In this document: piece after piece, positions 57,101 through 64,000 of the stretch
Numbering within the stretch: the first letter of the stretch is position 1
Layout: each line of letters opens with the position of its first letter
Assembly: GCF_035083965.1 (NCBI RefSeq)
Contig: NC_089727.1
Location: forward strand, 7,569,501-7,633,500
Direction: 5' to 3'
DNA length: 64,000 bases
Source of the DNA: Branchiostoma lanceolatum
Taxonomy: Eukaryota; Chordata; Leptocardii; Amphioxiformes; Branchiostomatidae
The notes under the pieces: generated by a model
Told to the model about the DNA's origin: nothing
What the model saw: the letters and a program-made list of their open reading frames with translations, nothing else
Database searches by the model: none
Made by a program: the position numbers and the translations under genes

Positions 57101-60100
57101 CAGTCACTAAAGGACTCCCCCTACTACAGATTCTTCGAGGACAAGGCTTCCATATGGGAAACTAGGTTGGTATACTGAATAATAGTCCACAGTGCCTTTT
57201 ATAATGAGAGTTCCACTTTGCAACTTTGCCTGTCTATGAGCATCAAAACATTCTGAAAAAATAGATAAGTTCAGTTATTTCTTAAAAGAATGTGGTGTGA
57301 TTGTGCTGGACTGTGCCAAGTTTTGCTTCTCGCAGTTCATTGGAAATCAGTCTAGAAAATGTTGTATTGAACAGCCTGTTTCTACAGGACCCCGATGGCC
57401 CCCTTCATTCAACTGTTTCCACTATCATGCTTTACTTTACAACTGTGTCTAGGGCAAGGTATTGGAAGGTGGAGCCCATCCCTCTCCTTCCACAGCCGTT
57501 TACCTCCCAAACCAAAGTCTGGTGCCCATTCTTACACCTGGGTGGAGTACTAGTGAGGAAAGTTGTGTAAAGTGCCTAACATTGGTAGTGTCGGGGGATT
57601 CGAACCCGGGGCCTCTGGGTTCTGGGCCGAACACCCTACTGTTTCACCACACGATGCCACCACAGTTAGTCACAGGTTACTCCACAACTGGATCAGTGGA
57701 AATCTGAAGTGCTTTTGTTGTAATATTCCCACAGACTAGCGGACCTGGACGAGTACCTCCACAACCTGAACCAGATCCAGAGGAAGTGGGTGTACCTGGA
57801 GCCCATCTTCGGCAGGGGCGCACTGCCCCGAGAACAAGCTCGCTTCAAGAGGGTGGACGATGACTTCAGGTATGGTAACCCTCATAAAACTAATCTCCTA
57901 ACTTTGGGACATGTATCCATGTTTACCCTAAGGCTTCCACAAAATTGAAGAAACCTGAAAAAGTATCTTGTTTGTATCATTTAATAAAATGTATGTATCA
58001 TCTGTGTTTTGACTATGTTGACTATAACCATTTGGTGTGTGTTATATAGAGCCATCATGTCCGATGTGGCGCGTGACAACCGTGTCCTGTCCCTGGTTGG
58101 TCAGTCAGGACTCCGCAGCACGCTGGTCACGCTGCTGGACCAACTGCAGCGCTGTCAGAAATCTCTCAATGAGTTCCTAGAGGTGTGTATAAACTAATGC
58201 ACAATATAATGCATATATGACTCAGGTATGCATAGAATTGATGATATCAAATGGAGCAGTGCAGTTTCGTTATGTTCTGCCATAGAGAGCAGTGCAGTTT
58301 CTGTATGTTATGCCAGATGGAGCAGTGCAGTTTCTGTATGTTATGCCAGATGGAGCAGTGCAGTTTCTGTATGTTATGCCAGATGGAGCAGTGCAGTTTC
58401 TGTATGTTATGCCAGAGGGAGTAGTGCAGTTTCTGTATGTTATGCCAGGGGGAGTAGTGCAGTTTCTGTATGTTATGCCAGATGGAGCAGTGCAGTTTCT
58501 GTATGTTATGCCAGAGGGAGTAGTGCAGTTTCTGTATGTTATGCCAGATGGAGCAGTGCAGTTTCTGTATGTTATGCCAGAGAGAGCAGTGCAGTTTCTG
58601 TATGTTATGCCAGGGGGAGTAGTGCAGTTTCTGTATGTTATGCCAGATGGAGCAGTGCAGTTTCTGTATGTTATGCCAGAGGGAGTAGTGCAGTTTCTGT
58701 ATGTTATGCCAGAGGGAGCAGTGCAGTTTCTGTATGTTATGCCAGAGGGAGCAGTGCAGTTTCTGTGATTCTGCCAGAGGGAGCAGTGCAGTTTCTGTGA
58801 TTCTGCCAGAGGGAGCAGTGCAGTTTCTTTTTATGCTCTGCCAGAGGGAGAATTGCAGTTTCTTTATATTCTGCCCAAGGAGGTGAAAAAAAAGGTTCTA
58901 CCATAGGGTGCAGTGCAGTTTCTTTATATTCTGCCAGAGGGAGCAGTGCTGTTTCTTAGTGCCAAGGCTGCAGTGCCATTTCTTATGTTTTACCAAAGGG
59001 CTTTAGTGCCATATCTTATGTTCTGCCGAAGGGGTGCAGTATATTTTCTTTCTGCCAGGTGGCTTGGTGTAAACTCTGCTACAATTTCTGATTGCCTTGT
59101 TTCTACAACAGGAAAAACGTTCGCTGTTCCCACGGTTCTACTTCATCGGTGACGACGACCTACTGGAGATCCTGGGTCAGGCGACCAACCCCGCGGTGAT
59201 CCAGTCCCACCTGAAGAAGCTGTTTGCCGGGATCCACAGCGTCCAGTTCGACGAGGGGCACAAACACATCACGGCCATGAAGTCACTGGAGGGGGAGGTC
59301 GTGCCGCTAAAGAGCTCGGTACAGATCACCACAGAAGTGGAGGTCAGATATTTGCCTCTCATTTTATTAAAACTTTTAGCATATCTCTGATGCCCCTGTC
59401 ACACAGCTGGGAAATCGATCTGCCATCGAGTCTGCAAGCTCTAATTTGTTCGGTGTTCTCTCCATCATCGCGTCATGTTTAGAGATTGGCCGATGTTCGC
59501 TAGTCCCCGAGCCCCATCCAATGTGATGGGTTAGATTCTCAGGTTCCCCTAAGAGAGTGATCGTGAAATATTTTGAATAGTCTTAGTAAATGTTTTAACT
59601 GATATTGATTGTTTTAAAACCTTTAATCGATGCCTGAAAGCTGTGTGACCTATAATGAATTATATTATATTTAGCCTCACAATTCAGCCTTGTAACGGCT
59701 GCAACGAGGCTTGTATGTCAGATATGACAAATAAACCAGTCTACAGACGAAAAATACACTCAAATCCCTCTGACAATCAGCAAATATGACCAAAGCTCAT
59801 TGACAGTGTGACAGGGACTTAAGTAAGTATAACTTTTAATGCATATAGTTCACCACAGAATTGATACAAATTTTTGGCTGTCATTTAATCATAACTTTTA
59901 GTACATGTATGTGGCAGTAGGAATGCCTTTCCTTGGCGTTTATTGGGTCTTTTCATCGCTTAGATGAATAGTCTAAGTGGGAGACAATGACACGTCATTT
60001 TTTTTACCCTTGTTTCAAAACCAAAGTTGATGCAGAAATAGTGTACATGTGTACATGTAAATGCTTTGTGCTATTATGACCGAAAATATTTCATACAAAT

Positions 60101-63100
60101 GGTTGTTCTTTGAAGGTGGTAAACAGTCAAGTATTTTCTTATCTTATGTTTTCTCTGTTGTTTATAGAACTGGCTGAGTCGCCTGGCTGATGAGATGAAG
60201 ACCACCCTACAACAGCTGCTGTTGGAGTGTCTGCAGGCAGGAAGGGGCAACAGCCAGGGGGGCGTCGACCCCAACAAGTTCCCCTCCCAGGTTGTTACCA
60301 TAGCCCTACATAGCAATGGAGTGTTTCAAACAATTTTATATACATTATGCATATAACAGTTCTCCAGTCGTCATACCCAAATGATAGATAATAAGAATGT
60401 ACATACCAAAGATCATAGAGATTCATCCACATCTTCCTGAGTTATGCTCCAGAGTTAGTCCAGTCTCTCAACTTCTGGCGCGTTTTGCATTGAAATGTGT
60501 TTTTTTTTTAAGGGAGGGTGTGACTATATTGAAATGTGTGTTTTTTAAATAGGGAGGGTATGACATAAATAAAATACAACATGGTGTATTCCGCATCACC
60601 CTTGGTCCCAACCCTCCCGTTGGCAATACGGAATACGCTGTGTTGTATTCTACAGCTATCTGGAACACCTCACGATGTGTCATGTTGTCGTGTTAGATCC
60701 TGTGCCTGGCGGACCAGATCCAGTTCACGGAGCGCTGTGAGGAGGCGCTGCGCGGCCGCAGTCTCCAGGAGATGAAGATCGAGCTGGAGTCCCAGCTGGA
60801 GGCCTACACCAGCGTCAACGTGCACGACGGAGGGACCAACGACTCAGGTAATGCAGGGCTCGAAATACTGGGGGCATGTGCACCTGTGTGCACCCAAAAT
60901 TGGAGCTGTGCACCCAATTTTTAACTGTGGGTGCACCAGTGCACCTAGATATTTTTGTAGGCTATAGGGTATACCTAGAGGTACTATTGTTCGCTGGTAT
61001 ACAAAACATTCTTGAAATTCAAGTATCTAAAACAGGAACATAACCTTTGTTGTACTTTGTTCGATGCATTACTTGTTTGAAATTTTGAAGTTAGCTATAG
61101 AGATTGAAATTCTAATAAGAGCGTTAAGCTTAAATTTGTTTGCTGACATTCTCCTTTATTCTATGTGGTGCACCCAAAATTCATTCTGTGCACCTAATTT
61201 CTTTGCTTGGGTGCACCAGTGCACATATTTCCAAAAATGAATTTCGAGCCCTGTAATGACACACACTCCAACAAGTTACAAACTTCAAATAGCAAAAAAA
61301 AACATGTCAGGCTTCTTACAATATACCTCTACATTCTGTGTGTCTGTAAAGGCTCTATCTCACTGGACCAGCGGCACGTTGGCAACATCGCTGCGACCGA
61401 GCAATTTGACAGCGTACTCAACGAATTTCATCAAATATTTCACACTTTCTGTGGTTTTTATGTTGTCTTTTCAATCATACTTGTACATTTTGCATATTCT
61501 AATATAAAGTCAAGTAATACAAGTCCAATTTAGGACGCAGTAAGGCTGCGCGGCCAATGCATCTTTTCCAGTCGTGTCCAGGCCCGAGCGCAAACTCAGG
61601 CTGCTGGCTCCATGGAATTTGAACCAGATGTGAGAGGCAGAGTGCGCAAACCTCTGCACTGTGCAGACATGTACTCTGGTTTAACTATTCAATATCAAGT
61701 ATTGACAAACTTCTCTTCTCCCCACAGACATGCATGTGCTGGACCTAAAACTGAAGGCCCTTATCCTGGACACGGTCCATAACATGGATGTGGTGGACCA
61801 GCTGATCCAGACCAACACCTCCTCCACGGCAGACTGGATGTGGCAGAAACAACTCAAGTTCTACCTGAACAGCAAAACTAAACAGGCCATCATGAGGATG
61901 GTGGATGCTGAGTTTGACTATACTTATGAATACCAGGTAATTGTTTGGCAGAAAATGCATGATCAATTTTTATTCCTTTCATTTTTATACATGTATTTAT
62001 GTATGGGCTCTGTCAGTCGATATTCACCATGGTAAAACCCTAGTTGTCATTTTTTATTTATTTATTTCTATTTCTAGTCACTCATTTATTTTACCAGGGG
62101 AAACATATCCCCTACTGGCCATTTCAAATGAGCTATCAATATAGAATACAAGGATACAAGAAATAACAAAGATCTATACGAATTAAGAAATAGCTATAGT
62201 ACCGAAAAGAGGCCATTTTCATACATGACTGTTGTCTCTCCAATAGAGAAAAGATACATGACATAATGCCCGTGTCAACAGTGTAATGGCAAGCTTTTTC
62301 ATGCTTAACTTCTGCTTATGATTTATGAATCGGTTATGTTAGTACGTAGAGAATTAGTCATGGCTCATAAAACAAGTGGCCAGACCACATTAGAAAATAC
62401 AAAAGTGTTGCTATGATAAATATATAATTTATACAAGTATAGAAAATCATTTTTGGAGCCACATAGAAACTATATCAAGCCATTTTCTCAACCTGATAAC
62501 CGAGTTTTAACACTTTGTTTCCAGGGCAATGCTGCCAAGCTTGTACACACCCCTCTGACAGACAAGTGTTACCTGACCCTAACACAAGGCATGCACATGG
62601 GGATGGGAGGGAACCCTTACGGACCAGCCGGTACGGGGAAGACAGAGTCAGTCAAGGCTCTGGGAGGACTGTTTGGTCGACAAGTGCTTGTCTTCAACTG
62701 TGATGAGGTAGGTGATACTGTAAATCTTGAAACTTTTGCAGTGGTTTTATATTTGCGGTTATTGAATGTAAAAATGAGTCTGCAGACAACAGCTTGATTC
62801 ATTTCATGCCATGCACATGCTTGGTCTTGCTCACTGTGGCTTTGTTACTAGTAATGGGAGTATATCTTAAGTGAAGAAAACGAAATTGTAAATCTGCGAT
62901 TGGGAGTTTTAATCCCGGTAGCTGTAGATCTCCTGACGACACACTACTTAAAGGGTTGTAGTCCTTAGAACAGGACATTAAGCCATGGTGTTCATTGTAC
63001 TTGTCAAAAAAAAGCTAGGGAAATTTCCCTAGCACAATGAGCCTGTAAATACTGTACATAGCATCTGTCTTCTCTGTCACACACAGCAGAAGATTTAAGC

Positions 63101-63430
63101 TCTTCAGCAACCTAAACTGATCCGAGATAACTTTCATGTGTACTTCAAAGCTACACTGTTTTATCATAAAGATAACTTGGCCAAGATGGAAGTTAAGTAA
63201 ATGTGTAATTGGGACCTTAAAGAAATGATGTTCCTGTGCCATCCCAGGGTATAGATGTGAAGTCCATGGGGCGTATCTTCATCGGTCTGGTGAAGTGCGG
63301 AGCGTGGGGCTGTTTCGACGAGTTTAACCGGCTGGAAGAGGCAGTGCTGTCTGCAGTGTCCATGCAGATCCAGGACATCCAGGCCGCGCTCAAGAGTCGC
63401 ACACCCACCGCTGAGCTACTGGGCAGACAG
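39161..63430 (+). CDS. DYNC2H1: Cytoplasmic dynein 2 heavy chain 1, first 33 coding exons (3' part outside window)
   Basis: DYNC2H1 is the retrograde intraflagellar transport motor of cilia. Exons: 39161-39358, 40233-40382, 40697-40853, 41744-41925, 42259-42340, 42653-42885, 43428-43676, 44140-44213, 44653-44809, 45475-45650, 46449-46644, 47294-47428, 48157-48282, 48891-48989, 49690-49829, 50566-50800, 51350-51477, 52202-52445, 52887-53036, 53347-53552, 54137-54292, 54899-55010, 55546-55716, 56045-56203, 57077-57165, 57735-57869, 58050-58182, 59112-59342, 60168-60290, 60697-60847, 61728-61936, 62525-62707, 63248-63430. They total 5352 bases, 1784 codons, with no frameshift or stop. Alignment from memory to the vertebrate protein (about 4300 aa) is nearly gap-free: [18 protein letters not shown] [18 protein letters not shown]-type [36 protein letters not shown] text, [51 protein letters not shown]. 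The start is fixed by that alignment. Confidence 0.97.
40850..41040 (+). repeat. Degenerate tandem repeat starting at the exon 3 donor
   Basis: Units of about 50-60 bp with ACAGGTAGGAACAGCA-like starts: ATGACAGGTAGGAACAGCAC at the splice donor, then ACAGGTAGGTACAGTG, GACAGGTACATTTGTAGGAACAGCA, GACAGGTACATGTAGGAACAC and ATGACAGGTAAGAACAGCAC. The units thus repeat the last bases of exon 3 (AATATGACAG) with a GTAGG, GTACA or GTAAG continuation. Confidence 0.7.
41140..41300 (-). mobile_element. Retroposon 3' tail in DYNC2H1 intron 3
   Basis: On the minus strand the end reads GCCCCTTGGGGCATGAATGC, ACAATAAAGGTCTTTC and ATTCATTC, a 3' end with a short tetranucleotide tail typical of LINE-derived copies. 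The left boundary is not defined and there is no ORF. Intron 3 also holds a GA-rich tandem repeat at about 40850-41040 made of 'ggaacagca...agttattaacag' units. Confidence 0.5.
45740..46010 (-). pseudogene. LINE-type retrotransposon remnant, C-terminal end
   Basis: A minus-strand frame (46002 to 45766) reads [19 protein letters not shown], then [20 protein letters not shown] and [10 protein letters not shown]. The GRP-x-TY...D.....DL..AM.DR..WR pattern is the usual end of ORF2 in many animal non-LTR retrotransposons. The copy is truncated at its 5' side and lies antisense in DYNC2H1 intron 10. The clade is not assigned. Confidence 0.75.
47640..48022. mobile_element. Two adjacent ACTGTAAATGCA-family MITE copies in DYNC2H1 intron 12
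   Basis: The better copy, 47814-48022, starts AATGCAGAAATGTTTGCGG and ends TTAAATGCATTTACAGTA and has CCACCGCAAACATTT and CCACCGCGAACACTCC blocks. A degenerate copy, about 47640-47793, starts ACTGTAAGTTTGAA and ends AATGAATTTACAGT. Further degenerate traces lie at 41930-42145, 44830-45045 and 52490-52615. Confidence 0.7.
48660..48850 (+). mobile_element. SINE copy in DYNC2H1 intron 13
   Basis: It starts GGTGTCGGTGTGGTGCAATGG and TTAAGAGTGTTGGACTCTGCCC (tRNA-like A-box region), then passes into a body with 'gacgttgtgtccttgggaaaggcac' shared with the SINEs at 18770 and 63600. The B box is lost by an internal deletion. Confidence 0.65.
49909..50130 (+). mobile_element. tRNA-derived SINE in DYNC2H1 intron 15
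   Basis: The head GTGCAATGGCCTAGTGGTAG and AGTGTTCGCC is an A box, and GTTAGTTCGATCCCAGACC a B box, with normal spacing for a tRNA-like pol III promoter. The body ends in GTGGACCAGCCCCCTGCTGT, AGTGACTTGCACAAATG and TGGCCCAAGGG. The same body phrase occurs without a head at 2388-2435 (MTUS1-like intron) and, in reverse, near 54664-54690. Confidence 0.75.
54440..54570 (+). mobile_element. SINE body fragment in DYNC2H1 intron 21
   Basis: GCACGTAAAAGAACCCAACA and CACTTATCGAGAAGGGGTC match the tail of the SINE at 18770-19060. The tRNA-like head is missing. Confidence 0.55.
56320..56723 (-). mobile_element. MITE, CAGGGCTcGAAAT-terminal family, copy in intron 24
   Basis: Its right end ATTTCAAGCCCTG and the repeated GGTGCACTGGTGCACC-like palindromes match the copy at 60854-61253 in reverse. 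The left end is eroded. Confidence 0.65.
57447..57664 (-). mobile_element. Full-length tRNA-derived SINE, reverse, in DYNC2H1 intron 25
   Basis: On the minus strand: head GGTGGCATCGTGTGGTGAAA and CAGTAGGGTGTTCGG, B box CCGGGTTCGAATCCCCCG, then AGGCACTTTACACAAC, CACCCAGGTGTAAGAATGGG and GGAGGGATGGG-like text. The tail half matches 63600-63830. Confidence 0.8.
58253..59060 (+). repeat. 33-bp minisatellite in DYNC2H1 intron 27
   Basis: About 16 regular units of AGCAGTGCAGTTTCTGTATG plus TTATGCCAGANGG run from 58253 to about 58760, followed by units of 30-40 bp with growing divergence (GTGATTCTGCC, TTTATATTCTGCC) up to about 59060. Because 33 is a multiple of three, long open frames (190 and 158 codons) appear in two frames; they are by-products. 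Confidence 0.95.
59390..59818. mobile_element. 430-bp MITE with CCCCTGTCACAC ends, DYNC2H1 intron 28
   Basis: The left end GCCCCTGTCACAC and the right end GTGTGACAGGGAC are inverted repeats, and the sequence inside the ends (AGCTGGGAAATCG / CTCATTGACA) loses symmetry. There is no ORF. It begins 50 bp after exon 28. Confidence 0.7.
60854..61253 (+). mobile_element. 400-bp hAT-like MITE abutting the exon 30 splice donor
   Basis: The termini are CAGGGCTCGAAAT and ATTTCGAGCCCTG. It begins at intron position +7 after exon 30 (donor GTAATG, 60848-60853). TAATG is found directly outside both ends, a short possible target duplication. Interior has several GGTGCACCAGTGCACC-like words. The superfamily guess rests on the CAGGGCTCGAAA end. 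Confidence 0.75.
61345..61560. mobile_element. Diverged MITE related to 34173-34422, DYNC2H1 intron 30
   Basis: CTCACTGGACCAGCGGCACG, GTACTCAACGAATTTCAT and GGACGCAGTAAGGCTGCGCGG match the element at 34173-34422, partly in rearranged order. The right end is eroded. Confidence 0.5.
62525..63430 (+). other. DYNC2H1: DYNC2H1 AAA1 exons with Walker A and Walker B
   Basis: Exon 32 encodes [13 protein letters not shown], then Walker A GPAGTGKT (about residues 1695-1702) and VLVFNCDE. Exon 33 encodes [11 protein letters not shown] and [10 protein letters not shown], whose FDE (about 1746-1748) is Walker B with the catalytic glutamate. All ATPase residues visible at AAA1 are intact. The next exons lie beyond 64000. 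Confidence 0.95.
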
Positions 63431-63469
63431 GTGGGTAAAGCATCACTGAGGTAGTTGGGTTCTCTAGTA

Positions 63470-63600
63470 GGAACCAGTAGACTATTAGCTAGCAGGGCGT
63501 CAGAGCGTCCTCTGGACGCCCTGCACTAAGAAAAAAAGAAATTAGACACCCTCCTTTTTTGGGGACACCCAGAGGACACCCTGTTACCCTTGCTCATTGG
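63470..63600. repeat. Short GC-rich repeat with 'gacacccagaggacaccctg', intron 33
   Basis: The phrase GGGGACACCCAGAGGACACC occurs here, and its complement GGTGTCCTCTGGGTGTCCCC lies at about 46217-46236 in intron 10. It also has an internal mirror, CGTCCTCTGGACGCCCTG. Class unknown. Confidence 0.6.
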
Positions 63601-63830
63601 GCACTAAAGGTGGCTTTGATTGGCCAATTGGCTACAATTCCTGGCATTCCTGGTTAGACTATGTGTCCATGGGAAAGACACTCTACATGACTTTCCTCAC
63701 TCCACCCAGGTGTAAAAATGGGTACCTGACTTCGGTTGGGGACGTAAAAGGGGTTGAAGGAAAGGGATGGGCTCTGCCTTCCAATACTCTTCCCTAGACA
63801 TAATGGACAATAGTGTACTGCCCTTATGGT
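63600..63830 (+). mobile_element. SINE body fragment at the right edge
   Basis: 'tgtccatgggaaagacac', 'cacccaggtgtaaaaatggg' and 'gaaagggatgggctctgcc' match the tail half of the SINE at 57447-57664; the tRNA-like head is missing or unrecognisable. Confidence 0.6.
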
Positions 63831-64000
63831 CTCAAAAAGGCAAATGGGACCTCCTTTTTAAATTTTTTTATAAGGCACTGGTAGACATCGTCAGAAGACA
63901 TCCAGTGTCATTATCAAACGGGAGGCATAGAAAGACCTCTTGAATGTTAAGTTGAATTATTTCATCTTTAGAAAATACCCAAAATTTCATCAATTCAGTT

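Larger units (their letters stand above)
57077..61936 (+). other. DYNC2H1: DYNC2H1 linker-domain exons (25-31)
   Basis: Residues about 1335-1662 hold the strongly conserved dynein linker, the mechanical element that swings across the AAA ring. Visible hallmarks are [15 protein letters not shown] (about 1352-1366), [51 protein letters not shown] and [17 protein letters not shown]. Identity to the vertebrate protein is visibly higher here than in the N-terminal tail. Confidence 0.9.

Noticed and set aside
58228..58800. 190-codon and 158-codon open frames
   Set aside because: They are translations of a 33-bp minisatellite, whose unit length is a multiple of three, inside a DYNC2H1 intron; the sequence is one short unit repeated.

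Overview
This is a eukaryotic, animal nuclear window. Its genes are cut into many short exons with GT-AG introns, untranslated regions are long, and introns and spacers are full of SINE, LINE and MITE-type repeats. The proteins are close to vertebrate ones (dynein-2 heavy chain, MTUS1 family, choline/ethanolamine phosphotransferase family), while gene density and repeat content suggest an invertebrate deuterostome. A lancelet (Branchiostoma-like) is my best guess; this is inference, no marker settles the species.

Layout. (1) 701-2828, plus: the last four coding exons of an MTUS1/MTUS2-type microtubule-associated coiled-coil gene, with a roughly 2.6 kb 3' UTR to about 5475. (2) 6714-11146, minus: a complete nine-coding-exon CDP-alcohol phosphotransferase of the CHPT1/CEPT1 family, 369 aa. 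(3) 12.1-17.9 kb: gene-free, built of nested inverted and direct repeats and a broken LINE. (4) 18019-23490, plus: a five-exon, single-pass membrane sulfotransferase-like gene, 471 aa as I splice it. (5) 26015-34128, plus: a second CHPT1/CEPT1-family gene, also nine exons and 369 aa, a paralog of (2) in the opposite orientation. (6) 34.1-39.1 kb: repeats, a 315-bp tandem duplication and two MITEs. (7) 39161-63430 and beyond the window, plus: DYNC2H1, 33 coding exons giving the first 1784 residues, from the start codon through the tail and linker to the Walker A and B motifs of AAA1.

The two phosphotransferase genes share all intron positions and phases, and parts of their introns still align, so they come from an inverted duplication whose arms now flank the sulfotransferase-like gene. 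Both keep the canonical CDP-alcohol phosphotransferase motif but carry Ala and Ser where CHPT1/CEPT1 enzymes have the Glu and His of GELFDHGCD. Intron 8 of both copies holds a conserved block with promoter-like motifs. In the minus copy, the first bases of intron 4, including the splice donor, have been amplified into a tandem array of donor-like sequences.

No operon-like logic applies: MTUS1-like and DYNC2H1 are microtubule genes, the phosphotransferase-like genes would act in ER/Golgi phospholipid synthesis, and the sulfotransferase-like protein probably acts in the Golgi. Exon boundaries were set by hand from splice sites, reading frame and family alignment from memory; untranslated first exons could not be placed.
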